From Weizmannia acidilactici (GTDB taxonomy: Bacteria; Bacillota; Bacilli; Bacillales; Bacillaceae_C), in assembly GCF_008974225.1 (NCBI RefSeq), contig NZ_BKZR01000001.1, forward strand, positions 1 through 64,000: a stretch of 64,000 nucleotides of DNA. The letters are read 5' to 3'. Each line of letters begins with the position of its first letter. Positions within the stretch are counted from its first letter, which is position 1. A program made the position numbers and the translations under genes. This document shows positions 8,228 to 16,721 of this stretch, piece by piece. The notes beneath the pieces are model-generated. The model was not told the DNA's origin and ran no database searches. It saw only the letters and a program-made list of their open reading frames with translations.

Positions 8228-8890
8228 GTGAAGTATAAAAGCGTTTTTGATATTATCGGCCCGGTGATGATCGGGCCGTCAAGTTCGCATACAGCCGGCG
8301 CCGCCCGCGTCGGCAGGGTGGCAAGGAGTTTATTCGGGCGGCAGCCGAAATGGGCCAACATCCATTTTTACGGTTCGTTTGCGAGCACTTATAAAGGGCA
8401 CGGGACGGATGTGGCGGTTGTCGGGGGGCTGCTTGATTTTGACACATATGACGAGCGGATCAAATCCTCGCTTGAATTTGCAAAGCAGCTTGGGCTTGCG
8501 GTGCAATTTTTCGAGGAAAAAGCGGTCCCCGACCATCCGAATACGGTTAAAATTGAAATTGGTGACGACTCCGGCGATTTGGAGCTTGTCGGCATTTCGA
8601 TCGGAGGAGGGAAAATCGAAATTATTGAATTAAACGGATTTGAGCTGCGCTTGTCCGGGCATCACCCGGCGATTCTCGTCGTGCATCAGGACCGCTATGG
8701 CGCAATTGCGGCAGTGTCCAATATTTTATCGAAACACAAGATCAATATCGGCCATATGGAAGTGTCGCGCAAAGAAGCAGGAAAAATGGCGCTGATGACG
8801 ATCGAAGTCGACCAGAATCTGGATGATGCCATCGTGGAAGAAATCCAGCGTTTGCCGAATATCTCGCAAGTTGCGAGAGTTGTAGATTAA
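8228..8890 (+). CDS. sdaAB: L-serine dehydratase beta subunit
   Basis: The 220-residue beta chain of the iron-sulfur L-serine dehydratase, which deaminates serine to pyruvate and ammonia with the alpha chain encoded next. The N-terminal part has the GPSSSHTAGAARVGR substrate-loop motif; residues after about 145 form an ACT domain (HPAILVVHQDRYGAIAAVS). I choose GTG 8228 (MKYKSVFDIIGP) because it gives exactly the B. subtilis length. A GTG at 8216 adds four residues and cannot be excluded; neither has a strong ribosome-binding site. Confidence 0.93.
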   Translation: MKYKSVFDIIGPVMIGPSSSHTAGAARVGRVARSLFGRQPKWANIHFYGSFASTYKGHGTDVAVVGGLLDFDTYDERIKSSLEFAKQLGLAVQFFEEKAVPDHPNTVKIEIGDDSGDLELVGISIGGGKIEIIELNGFELRLSGHHPAILVVHQDRYGAIAAVSNILSKHKINIGHMEVSRKEAGKMALMTIEVDQNLDDAIVEEIQRLPNISQVARVVD

Positions 8891-8978
8891 GGATTGGAAT
8901 TTTGGCGGTGCCTTTTGCCTGACTGGGCCGGTGTAGGGCGATGGTATCGCTTTCTTTCGGTTTGTAAGGAGGAAAAAT

Positions 8979-9866
8979 ATGTTTCGGAACGTTGCTGAGT
9001 TGGTGGCATTAGCCGAACAGCAGAACAAAAAAATCTCGGAGATCATGATCGAACAGGAAATAGAAGTGACCGGCAGATCCCGGGAAGAGATTATGAAAAA
9101 AATGGAGGAAAATCTGGCCGTTATGGAAAAAGCGGTGGATAAAGGCATTGCCGGCGTCCGCTCCTATTCGGGGCTTACCGGCGGAGATGCCGTTCTCCTG
9201 CAAAAATATATTGAGAAAGGAAATTTTTTATCGGGCGAAACGATTTTAGATGCGGTGAGCAAAGCGGTCGCTACCAATGAAGTCAATGGGGCCATGGGTT
9301 TGATCTGTGCAACGCCGACTGCCGGTTCCGCCGGTGTTGTCCCGGGAACATTGTTTGCGGTAAAAAACAAACTGAATCCGACGCGTGAGCAGATGGTGCG
9401 TTTTTTGTTCACAGCAGGGGCATTCGGTTTCGTTGTTGCCAATAACGCGTTTATTTCTGGCGCAGCCGGCGGATGCCAGGCTGAAGTCGGTTCGGCTGCC
9501 GGCATGGCTGCCGCAGCGATCGTCGAAATGGCAGGCGGAACACCGGAGCAAAGCGCGCATGCGATGGCCATTACCTTGAAAAATATGCTAGGCCTCGTTT
9601 GCGATCCTGTTGCCGGCCTTGTAGAAGTCCCTTGCGTCAAACGAAATGCGATGGGTGCGGCCAATGCAATGGTCGCGGCTGATATGGCGCTTGCGGGGAT
9701 TAAAAGCAGGATTCCGTGCGATGAAGTGATTGATGCGATGTACCGTGTCGGGCAAAGGATGCCGGCTGCGCTGAAGGAAACGGCCCAAGGGGGATTGGCG
9801 GACACGCCGACAGCAAGGAAATTGGAAGCAAAAATATTCGGCATGCCGCTTGATGTGCATGAATAG
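8979..9866 (+). CDS. sdaAA: L-serine dehydratase alpha subunit
   Basis: The 295-residue catalytic chain holds the oxygen-labile [4Fe-4S] cluster that activates serine. Candidate cluster ligands are C166 (AAGGCQAE), C208 (GLVCDP) and C219 (EVPCVKRN), the conserved trio in the family. TPTAGSAGVVPG (112-123) is the substrate-binding signature. AAGGAGGA places the start at ATG 8979. The gene overlaps the start of recG by eight bases. Confidence 0.95.
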   Translation: MFRNVAELVALAEQQNKKISEIMIEQEIEVTGRSREEIMKKMEENLAVMEKAVDKGIAGVRSYSGLTGGDAVLLQKYIEKGNFLSGETILDAVSKAVATNEVNGAMGLICATPTAGSAGVVPGTLFAVKNKLNPTREQMVRFLFTAGAFGFVVANNAFISGAAGGCQAEVGSAAGMAAAAIVEMAGGTPEQSAHAMAITLKNMLGLVCDPVAGLVEVPCVKRNAMGAANAMVAADMALAGIKSRIPCDEVIDAMYRVGQRMPAALKETAQGGLADTPTARKLEAKIFGMPLDVHE

Positions 9867-11907
9867 CCCGCTGAACCAGCCGGTATCCGTATTAAAAGGC
9901 ATTGGGGAAGAAACGGAAAACGTCCTCGGGCAGATGGGGATTTATACAGTCGGTGATCTGCTCGGATATTTTCCATTCCGGTATGAAGATTACAGGCTGA
10001 AAGATTTGCAGGAAGTACGGCATGACGAAAGGGTGACGGTGGAAGGGAGGGTTCACAGCGAACCTTCTCTTATCTTTTACTCTAGGAAGCGTTCGCGGCT
10101 GTCGATGAAAGTGCTTGTCGGGGACTTTTTAATCACTGTTGTATGTTTTAACCAGCCTTTTTTGAAAAAGAAAATCCAAATTCATGATGAAATAACCGTT
10201 ACCGGAAAATGGGACATACACCGGCAGATGATCACCGCGCAAAGTTTGAAAGCGGGCCCGGCGGAGCGTTCTTCCGGTTTTGAACCTGTTTACTCCGTTA
10301 AAGGAAAAATCACTGTGAAAAATTTGCGGAAATATATCAAATCCGCTTTCACGGCGTTCGGCAATGCGATTGAAGACGCCCTGCCGGAAGCCATGCTTGC
10401 AAAATATAAATTGCTTCCGAAACGCCGGGCGATGTACGCCATGCATTTCCCTTCTTCGGAACGGGAAGTAAAGATGGCGAGAAGAACAATAGTATATGAA
10501 GAATTTTTGGCTTTCCAGCTGAAAATGCAGGCTTTGCGGAAATTTGAGCGCGAGCATTCGCGCGGGCAGGCGGTCCACTATGACCTTCAGAAATTAAGGA
10601 ATTTCATCGACTCTCTTCCTTTCCGGCTGACGGACGCGCAAAAGCGGGTTGTCAATGAAATTTGCGCTGATATGAAATCTCCGTACCGTATGAACCGGCT
10701 TTTGCAGGGTGATGTCGGATCCGGAAAAACGGTTGTGGCGGCGATCGCGCTTTATGCGGCGGTGACGGCAGGCTTCCAGGGGACGCTGATGGTCCCGACC
10801 GAAATACTTGCGGAACAGCATGCAGAATCGCTGTATCAACTGCTCGAACCGCACGGCGTTCATGTATCCCTGCTGACGAGTTCGGTAAAAGGAAGACGGA
10901 GGAAAGAGCTTTTGGAACAGCTCGGAAACGGCGAAATTGATATTTTGATTGGAACCCATGCATTAATCCGGGAAGATGTTGAATTCCGCCGCCTCGGCCT
11001 TGTGATCACGGACGAGCAGCACCGCTTCGGCGTGGAGCAGAGAAGGGTCCTCCGTGAAAAAGGGGTTGACCCCGATGTTTTATTTATGACGGCCACCCCG
11101 ATTCCGCGGACGCTCGCCATTACAGTGTTCGGTGAAATGGATGTTTCCATCATTGATGAAATGCCGGCGGGAAGGAAAAAAATTGAGACGTACTGGGTCA
11201 AACATAACATGCTGGAAAGGGTGCTCGGTTTTGTTGAAAAAGAACTCCGGAAGGGCAGGCAGGCGTACGTCATTTGCCCGCTCATTGAGGAATCGGACAA
11301 GCTTGATGTACAAAACGCCATTGATGCTTATACGGTTTTAAATGCTTATTTCGGCGGCAAGTATAAAGCGGGGCTGATGCACGGCCGGCTCCCGGGCGAA
11401 GAAAAGGAAGCGGTCATGAAAGCGTTCAGCCGCAACGAAATCCAGATTCTTGTTTCGACGACCGTAGTTGAAGTCGGGGTCAATGTCCCGAATGCAACGA
11501 TAATGGTAATATACGATGCCGAACGATTCGGCCTTGCCCAGCTCCACCAACTGCGCGGCCGGGTCGGCAGGGGGGACGCGCAATCGTACTGCATTTTGCT
11601 TGCCGATCCGAAGACCGACATCGGCAAAGAGCGGATGAAAATCATGACGGAAACCAATAACGGTTTTGTTTTGAGCGAAAAAGACCTTGAACTGCGCGGG
11701 CCGGGGGATTTTTTCGGGAAAAAGCAAAGCGGGCTTCCGGAATTTAAAGTTGCCGATATGGTCCATGATTTCCGCGCATTGGAAACGGCCAGGCAAGATG
11801 CGCAAAAGCTGATTGATTCGGATGAATTCTGGAAGGCCGCCGAGTACCGGCATTTGCGCCGCCAACTCGAAAAATCCGGGGTGCTTGCAGGGGAAAAACT
11901 CGACTAA
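9859..11907 (+). CDS. recG: ATP-dependent DNA helicase RecG
   Basis: The 682-residue branched-DNA translocase remodels stalled forks and Holliday junctions. An N-terminal wedge/OB domain binds the junction (about 1-250). The helicase core follows, with Walker A GDVGSGKT near 285, DEQH near 385, TATPIPRTLA, and STTVVEVGVNVPNA plus QLHQLRGRVGRG in the second RecA domain. The start at ATG 9859 gives the B. subtilis length exactly and lies inside the end of sdaAA; ATG 9853 or TTG 9850 would add two or three residues. No independent ribosome-binding site is visible, so it probably depends on coupling to sdaAA translation. Confidence 0.95.
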   Translation: MNSPLNQPVSVLKGIGEETENVLGQMGIYTVGDLLGYFPFRYEDYRLKDLQEVRHDERVTVEGRVHSEPSLIFYSRKRSRLSMKVLVGDFLITVVCFNQPFLKKKIQIHDEITVTGKWDIHRQMITAQSLKAGPAERSSGFEPVYSVKGKITVKNLRKYIKSAFTAFGNAIEDALPEAMLAKYKLLPKRRAMYAMHFPSSEREVKMARRTIVYEEFLAFQLKMQALRKFEREHSRGQAVHYDLQKLRNFIDSLPFRLTDAQKRVVNEICADMKSPYRMNRLLQGDVGSGKTVVAAIALYAAVTAGFQGTLMVPTEILAEQHAESLYQLLEPHGVHVSLLTSSVKGRRRKELLEQLGNGEIDILIGTHALIREDVEFRRLGLVITDEQHRFGVEQRRVLREKGVDPDVLFMTATPIPRTLAITVFGEMDVSIIDEMPAGRKKIETYWVKHNMLERVLGFVEKELRKGRQAYVICPLIEESDKLDVQNAIDAYTVLNAYFGGKYKAGLMHGRLPGEEKEAVMKAFSRNEIQILVSTTVVEVGVNVPNATIMVIYDAERFGLAQLHQLRGRVGRGDAQSYCILLADPKTDIGKERMKIMTETNNGFVLSEKDLELRGPGDFFGKKQSGLPEFKVADMVHDFRALETARQDAQKLIDSDEFWKAAEYRHLRRQLEKSGVLAGEKLD

Positions 11908-11984
11908 AGAAGTTTGTTTTTTGCCGGCAATGCGGAAGATGAGGTACAGCCGCCTGTTGGCAAATCTTGCAAACTTCTTTTTCT
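11906..11984 (+). terminator. long-range terminator of recG, overlapping the fapR promoter
   Basis: AAAGAAGTTTG (11906-11916, starting inside the recG stop codon) pairs perfectly with CAAACTTCTTT (11970-11980), followed by TTCTTTC. The 53-nt loop can pair further (TTGCCGGCAA against TTGGCAA). The 3' arm shares bases with the -35 of the fapR promoter. Confidence 0.55.
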
Positions 11985-11995
11985 TTCTATATACT
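11967..11995 (+). promoter_or_regulatory. sigma-A promoter of fapR operon
   Basis: TTGCAA (11967-11972), 17-bp spacer, TATACT (11990-11995). The FapR operator covers the predicted transcription start. Confidence 0.8.
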
Positions 11996-11999
11996 ACTG

Positions 12000-12016
12000 T
12001 TAGTACCAAGTCCTAA
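12000..12016 (+). promoter_or_regulatory. FapR operator
   Basis: TTAGTACCAAGTCCTAA matches the known FapR box (TTAGTACC, short spacer, inverted half CTAA). It begins four bases after the -10 element, the position from which FapR represses its own operon in B. subtilis until malonyl-CoA or malonyl-ACP releases it. Confidence 0.88.
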
Positions 12017-12038
12017 GTTTTGGATGGTGTTTCTTTTC

Positions 12039-12614
12039 ATGAGAATGCAGAAAAAAGATCGGCAGAGAAGCTTGCAGGAAACAATACGGAAAAATCCTTT
12101 CATCACGGATGAAGAGCTGGCGGAAAAATACCATGTCAGCGTACAGACGATCCGCCTCGACCGCATGGAGCTTTCGATTCCGGAACTCCGGGAAAGAATA
12201 AAAAATGTAGCCGAGAAGCGATTTGCGGATGAGGTCAAAGCGCTGCCGATCGACGAAGTCATCGGGGAAATTATTGATATTGAACTGGATAAAAGCGCCA
12301 TCTCCATTTTTGATGTTAAAAAAGAACATGTCTTTAAGCGCAATTCCATCGCCCGCGGCCACCATTTGTTTGCGCAGGCGAATTCGCTTGCCGTTGCCGT
12401 AATCGATGAAGAACTTGCGTTAACGGCAAAAGCAAATATCCAGTTTTTGCGGTCCGTAAAAGAAGGCGACCGCGTTGTGGCCAAGGCAAAAGTCGTAAAT
12501 GTTAATAAAGAAATCGACCGGACTACGGTGCTTGTTGAAAGTTATGTAGGGCATGATCTTGTGTTTAAGGGCGAATTTGAAATGTACCGAAATCATGCCG
12601 GAAAAGATGAATAA
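12039..12614 (+). CDS. fapR: transcription factor FapR, repressor of lipid synthesis
   Basis: The 191-residue repressor senses malonyl-CoA and controls fatty acid and phospholipid genes. The N-terminal winged HTH (about 15-55) contains ITDEELAEKYHVSVQTIRLDR; a linker helix (ELRERIKNVAEK) leads to a hotdog-fold thioesterase-like domain with ARGHHLFAQANSLAVAV, where malonyl-CoA binds in B. subtilis FapR. ATG 12039 lies downstream of both promoter and operator, so the longer open frame (from 11967) cannot be translated from this transcript. ATG 12045 is a possible alternative. It heads an operon with plsX, fabD and fabG. Confidence 0.95.
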   Translation: MRMQKKDRQRSLQETIRKNPFITDEELAEKYHVSVQTIRLDRMELSIPELRERIKNVAEKRFADEVKALPIDEVIGEIIDIELDKSAISIFDVKKEHVFKRNSIARGHHLFAQANSLAVAVIDEELALTAKANIQFLRSVKEGDRVVAKAKVVNVNKEIDRTTVLVESYVGHDLVFKGEFEMYRNHAGKDE

Positions 12615-12677
12615 CATGGAAAATGTCGCTCTTCTTGGCGGAAAAGTGTGAACAGGTTAGAAACGGGGCTGAACAGA

Positions 12678-13670
12678 ATGAAATTAGCAATCGATGCAAT
12701 GGGCGGGGACTATGCCCCGAAAGAAATCGTGCTTGGCATCAACCGGGCGGCAAAAGCGTTTCCGGATATTGAATTTATTCTCTATGGCAATGAAACGAAA
12801 ATTCGGGAGTATTTGGAAGCCTCCGGGCGCATCACCATTGTCCATACGGATGAAGTGATCGCCGGAACCGATGAACCGGTGCGGTCAGTCCGGCGCAAAA
12901 AAAATTCTTCGATGGTCCGCATGGCCCAGGCCGTGAAAGACGGTGAAGCGGATGCGTGCATTTCAGCGGGGAATACGGGCGCTTTAATGGCATCCGGGCT
13001 TTTTGTCGTCGGGCGGATCGAAGGCATTGAAAGGCCAGCGCTGTCCCCGGTGCTTCCGACAATGGACGGAAAAGGCTTCGTTATGCTCGATCTCGGTGCA
13101 AACGCGGATGCTAAGCCGGAGCATTTGCTGCAGTTTGCCATCATGGGTTCGCTGTATGCCGAAAAAGTAAGGGGCATCGCAAGCCCGCGTGTCGGACTCT
13201 TAAATATCGGCACAGAAGAAAAGAAAGGTAATGAATTAACGAAAAAAACGTTCCAGTTGTTAAAAAATGCGGACTTGAATTTTATCGGAAATGTTGAGGC
13301 GCGCGACCTGTTGGAACGGCCGGCTGATGTCGTCGTTACGGACGGATTTACCGGCAATATGGTGCTGAAAACGATTGAGGGAACAGCCGGTTCGTTATTT
13401 TCTATGATCAAAAAAGTCTTTTTATCCAATATAAAGACGAAGATTGCCGCTGCCATGATCAAATCGGAATTAACGGGCCTGAAAAATATGCTCGACTACT
13501 CCGAATACGGCGGATCGGGGTTAATGGGCCTGAATGCGCCGGTCATTAAAGCGCATGGCTCTTCAAATGCCAATGCCATTTACAATGCGGTGCGGCAGGC
13601 GCGCGAAATGGTGCAGTCGGACGTTACCGGCAAAATCAAAGCAGCGATCCAATCGCTTAAAATAAACTAA
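12678..13670 (+). CDS. plsX: phosphate acyltransferase PlsX
   Basis: The 330-residue peripheral membrane enzyme converts acyl-ACP to acyl-phosphate, the donor for PlsY in phosphatidic acid synthesis; it also receives acyl-phosphate from the FakA/FakB pathway. Family motifs: MKLAIDAMGGDYAP at the start, VRRKKNSSMV, ACISAGNTGALM, DLGANADAKPEHL and VTDGFTGN. I start at ATG 12678 by homology with a GGGG at suitable distance; GTG 12648 would add ten residues and has a similar weak site (GGCGGAAAA). Confidence 0.95.
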   Translation: MKLAIDAMGGDYAPKEIVLGINRAAKAFPDIEFILYGNETKIREYLEASGRITIVHTDEVIAGTDEPVRSVRRKKNSSMVRMAQAVKDGEADACISAGNTGALMASGLFVVGRIEGIERPALSPVLPTMDGKGFVMLDLGANADAKPEHLLQFAIMGSLYAEKVRGIASPRVGLLNIGTEEKKGNELTKKTFQLLKNADLNFIGNVEARDLLERPADVVVTDGFTGNMVLKTIEGTAGSLFSMIKKVFLSNIKTKIAAAMIKSELTGLKNMLDYSEYGGSGLMGLNAPVIKAHGSSNANAIYNAVRQAREMVQSDVTGKIKAAIQSLKIN

Positions 13671-13689
13671 GGATGATGGAGGAAAAAGG

Positions 13690-14628
13690 ATGGGAAAAAT
13701 TGCGTTTGTCTTTCCGGGGCAGGGTTCCCAAACTGTCGGCATGGGGCAGTCCGTTGCCGATGCAAATGAAAAAGCGGCGGAAGTGTTTAAGAAAGCGGAT
13801 GAAAAACTCGGATTTGCTTTGACGGATATCATCCAAAACGGGCCGCAGGAAAAACTGACGCACACCGCAAATGCCCAGCCGGCGCTTTTGACGGTCAGCA
13901 CGGCGATTTTGCAGGTGTTAAAAGATGCCGGCATCACAGCGGATTATACGGCCGGGCACAGCTTGGGCGAGTATTCGGCACTGGTGGCAGCAGGAGCTTT
14001 AACGTTTGAAGATGCTGTTTATGCGGTGCGAAAACGCGGCGAATATATGGATGAGGCGTTTCCAAACGGCGCCGGTGCGATGGCGGCCGTGCTCGGGATG
14101 GACCGGGGCGCGCTTTCCGAAGCCGCGGACGAAATCACGAAGGAAGGCGAAACGGTCCAATTGGCCAATTTGAACTGCCCCGGCCAGATCGTGATCTCAG
14201 GGACGGCGGCCGGCATTGAAAAGGCGGGCGCCCTTGCAAAAGAAAGAGGCGCCAAACGGGTGCTGCCGCTGCAGGTGAGCGGGCCATTCCATTCGAAGCT
14301 GATGGAGCCGGCGGCGGAAAAATTCAAAGCGGTGTTGGATCATATCCCAATCCGGGATGCCAAAATTCCTGTTATCGCGAATATCGACGCCGAGCCGGAG
14401 ACAAACGCGGAAGACATTAAAGTAAAGCTGATCCGACAGCTGTATTCCCCTGTATTATGGGAAGATTCTGTTGTGAAAATGATCAGCCTCGGCGTTGATA
14501 CGTTTGTTGAAGTCGGCCCCGGAAAAGTGCTTTCCGGTTTAATTCGGAAAATTGACCGCAACGTAAAAACATTCGCTGTTCAGGATATGGAGTCCCTTGA
14601 AGCGGCTGTCAATGCATTGCAAAAATAA
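13690..14628 (+). CDS. fabD: malonyl-CoA:ACP transacylase
   Basis: The 312-residue transferase loads malonate from CoA onto acyl carrier protein, the entry step to fatty-acid elongation. Catalytic features: FPGQGSQ (8-14), nucleophile S91 in GHSLG, R116 that binds the malonyl carboxylate, and H201 in GPFHS. ATG 13690 has the strong site GGAGGAAA. The stop overlaps an upstream in-frame ATG of fabG, showing operon packing. Confidence 0.96.
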   Translation: MGKIAFVFPGQGSQTVGMGQSVADANEKAAEVFKKADEKLGFALTDIIQNGPQEKLTHTANAQPALLTVSTAILQVLKDAGITADYTAGHSLGEYSALVAAGALTFEDAVYAVRKRGEYMDEAFPNGAGAMAAVLGMDRGALSEAADEITKEGETVQLANLNCPGQIVISGTAAGIEKAGALAKERGAKRVLPLQVSGPFHSKLMEPAAEKFKAVLDHIPIRDAKIPVIANIDAEPETNAEDIKVKLIRQLYSPVLWEDSVVKMISLGVDTFVEVGPGKVLSGLIRKIDRNVKTFAVQDMESLEAAVNALQK

Positions 14629-14654
14629 TGGATCAGATAATAGGAGGGAACCCG

Positions 14655-15398
14655 ATGCTGTTAAAAGACAGAGTAGCGCTGATTACCGGCGCATCGCGGG
14701 GAATCGGCCGCGAAATCGCGCTTGAGTTTGCTGAAAACGGCGCACATGTTGTCATCAATTATGCCGGCAGCGCCGAAAAAGCTGAAGAAGTTGCCGCTTC
14801 CGCCCGCTCGTTCGGCGTTGAAGCGTTAGCCGTTCAAGCAGATGTTTCAAACGAAGCGGAAGTCCAGGGCATGTTCAAGCAGGTGCTTGAAAAGTTCGGA
14901 AAAATTGATATTTTGGTGAATAACGCCGGCATTACCCGCGATAATCTATTAATGCGGATGAAAGAATCTGAATGGGATGATGTCATCAATACGAACTTGA
15001 AGGGCGTTTTCCTTTGCACAAAAGCGGCCGCGCGTCCGATGATGAAACAGCGGAACGGAAAAATTATCAACATCGCTTCCATTGTTGGCATCAGCGGCAA
15101 TCCTGGACAGGCCAATTATGTTGCCGCCAAGGCAGGGGTGATCGGCCTTACCAAAACGTCGGCGCGGGAAATGGCAAGCCGTGGCATTACCGTAAACGCG
15201 ATTGCCCCGGGGTTTATCCAAACCGATATGACGGATAAACTCAATGAAGACATCAAAGAAAGCATGTTAAGCCAAATTCCTCTCTCCCGTTTTGGCGGGC
15301 CGGAGGATGTGGCTAAAATTGCCTTGTTTTTGGCAAGCGACTGGTCCGGCTATATCACGGGACAGACCATCCATGTTGACGGTGGAATGGTGATGTAG
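14655..15398 (+). CDS. fabG: 3-oxoacyl-ACP reductase FabG
   Basis: The 247-residue short-chain dehydrogenase reduces 3-ketoacyl-ACP with NADPH. It has the TGASRGIG cofactor loop (11-18), NNAG at 89-92, and the catalytic triad S142, Y155, K159 (YVAAK). ATG 14655 is preceded by AGGAGGG; ATG 14628 in the same frame overlaps the fabD end and would add nine residues without family support. Last gene of the FapR-controlled group before acpP. Confidence 0.96.
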   Translation: MLLKDRVALITGASRGIGREIALEFAENGAHVVINYAGSAEKAEEVAASARSFGVEALAVQADVSNEAEVQGMFKQVLEKFGKIDILVNNAGITRDNLLMRMKESEWDDVINTNLKGVFLCTKAAARPMMKQRNGKIINIASIVGISGNPGQANYVAAKAGVIGLTKTSAREMASRGITVNAIAPGFIQTDMTDKLNEDIKESMLSQIPLSRFGGPEDVAKIALFLASDWSGYITGQTIHVDGGMVM

Positions 15399-15437
15399 CG
15401 GCGTGCCGCAGCAGAACGGCTTGTTTTCAAGTTTTAC

Positions 15438-15466
15438 TTTATTATTTATGGAAAATCCTCTATAAT
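15438..15466 (+). promoter_or_regulatory. promoter of acpP
   Basis: A perfect TATAAT (15461-15466) lies 22 bp before the acpP start with a weak TTTATT 17 bp upstream, within an AT-rich stretch. It gives acpP transcription independent of the fapR operon. Confidence 0.6.
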
Positions 15467-15488
15467 ACCTTGAGGGGAGGTGAACCGT

Positions 15489-15722
15489 ATGGCAGACGTA
15501 TTAGAACGTGTGACGAAGATCATCGTTGACCGCCTTGGAGTCGAAGAATCCAAAGTTACACTTGATGCGAAATTCAAAGAAGATCTTGGCGCCGATTCAC
15601 TGGATGTGGTAGAATTGGTGATGGAACTCGAAGATGAATTTGGAATGGAAATTTCAGACGAGGATGCTGAAAAAATTGTAACAGTGGGTGACGCTGTGAA
15701 TTACATACAGAATCAGCAGTAA
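15489..15722 (+). CDS. acpP: acyl carrier protein
   Basis: The 77-residue acidic four-helix carrier holds growing acyl chains on a 4'-phosphopantetheine attached to S37 in the canonical GADSLD motif. ATG 15489 is fixed by GGGGAGGTGA; GTG 15480 lies within that site. It has its own promoter and a terminator right after it, fitting the high level of ACP needed in cells. Confidence 0.97.
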   Translation: MADVLERVTKIIVDRLGVEESKVTLDAKFKEDLGADSLDVVELVMELEDEFGMEISDEDAEKIVTVGDAVNYIQNQQ

Positions 15723-15736
15723 GCGTCTTGATGGTA

Positions 15737-15767
15737 AATGTCCCGCTTTGGTGGCGGGGCATTTTTC
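15737..15767 (+). terminator. terminator of acpP
   Basis: AAATGTCCCGC (15737-15747) pairs with GCGGGGCATTT (15755-15765), one G-T wobble, followed by T's. Confidence 0.9.
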
Positions 15768-15824
15768 TCATTCCGGATGCTTCTTTTTGATTTTTGAAAG
15801 TATTCAGGCTGAAACCTGGCGATG

Positions 15825-15861
15825 GTAAATGCGTAAAAACGCAACTTTTTTGCGCATTTAC
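15825..15861 (+). other. hairpin between acpP and rnc
   Basis: GTAAATGCG (15825-15833) pairs perfectly with CGCATTTAC (15853-15861); the loop contains alternative pairings (GCGT/ACGC, TTGCG). The 11-bp GATGGTAAATG at 15821 repeats the sequence entering the acpP terminator at 15731. No T-tract follows, so it may be part of a leader rather than a terminator. Confidence 0.5.
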
Positions 15862-15879
15862 GACCGTTCGGATTTCAAG

Positions 15880-15907
15880 AATGCCTTTGCGTTCACGGGC
15901 ATTTTTC
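15880..15907 (+). terminator. weak terminator-like hairpin upstream of rnc
   Basis: AATGCC (15880-15885) pairs with GGCATT (15898-15903) and is followed by TTTCT. It would terminate readthrough from acpP about 50 bp before the rnc start; TATACA at 15908 may be the -10 of an rnc promoter. Confidence 0.4.
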
Positions 15908-15955
15908 TATACACTTAAGTTAAGCTGAAACTAAAAAGATACGGGTGGTTTAATC

Positions 15956-16693
15956 ATGGCAAAAAAATCAAAACCGGACTATGAATATGTTGCACTTGAC
16001 CATTTCCGCAAGCTGCAGGACAGCATCCATATCCGTTTTAAAAATCCAGAACTCTTAAAGCAGGCATTTACGCATTCCTCTTATGTTAACGAACATCCGG
16101 AAAAGCGGCAGAACGACAATGAAAGACTCGAATTTTTGGGCGATGCCGTGCTGGAACTGACCGTTTCGCACTATTTGTTTAAACGGTTCCCATCGATGAC
16201 TGAAGGGGAAATGACGAAATTGCGCGCTTCAGTTGTCTGTGAGCCTTCACTTGTTATTTTTGCAAATGAACTGCATTTCGGCGAGTATATTTTTCTTGGA
16301 AAAGGAGAAGAAATGACCGGCGGCAGGACGCGCCCAGCACTGTTGGCTGATGTGTTTGAAGCGTTTATCGGGGCATTATTTTTGGACCAGGGCTTGGCGG
16401 CAGTCGTTTCACTGCTTGAGAGAATTGTTTTTCCAAAAATTGAGGAGGGCATGTTTTCGCATACGACCGATTACAAAAGCAAATTGCAGGAATATATTCA
16501 AAAAACGTCATCCGGCGTTTTGGAATACACGATATTGGATGAACGCGGCCCGGCGCACGACAAGGAATTTGTCTCACGCGTGTCGCTGAATGACGAAGAG
16601 CTCGGCACCGGAAAAGGACGTTCCAAAAAAGAGGCGGAGCAACACGCTGCGCAAACGGCTTTATCCAACTTGCGGAAAAAAGAAAAACAGTAA
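15956..16693 (+). CDS. rnc: ribonuclease III
   Basis: The 245-residue double-strand RNA endonuclease matures rRNA and scRNA and degrades sense/antisense duplexes. The N-terminal catalytic domain shows the signature NERLEFLGDAVLE (55-67, with E59 and D63) and the second acidic pair in LADVFEAFIGALFLD; the C-terminal dsRNA-binding domain ends with GKGRSKKEAEQHAAQTAL. ATG 15956 follows GGGTGG. It leads the conserved rnc-smc-ftsY group. Confidence 0.96.
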   Translation: MAKKSKPDYEYVALDHFRKLQDSIHIRFKNPELLKQAFTHSSYVNEHPEKRQNDNERLEFLGDAVLELTVSHYLFKRFPSMTEGEMTKLRASVVCEPSLVIFANELHFGEYIFLGKGEEMTGGRTRPALLADVFEAFIGALFLDQGLAAVVSLLERIVFPKIEEGMFSHTTDYKSKLQEYIQKTSSGVLEYTILDERGPAHDKEFVSRVSLNDEELGTGKGRSKKEAEQHAAQTALSNLRKKEKQ

Positions 16694-16721
16694 AGAAGTG
16701 AAAGAATGGAGGGGGAAGTGA

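Noticed and set aside
9164..9976. Minus-strand open frame of 270 codons opposite sdaAA
   Set aside because: Length arises from the Ala/Gly-rich codon pattern of sdaAA; no independent signals.
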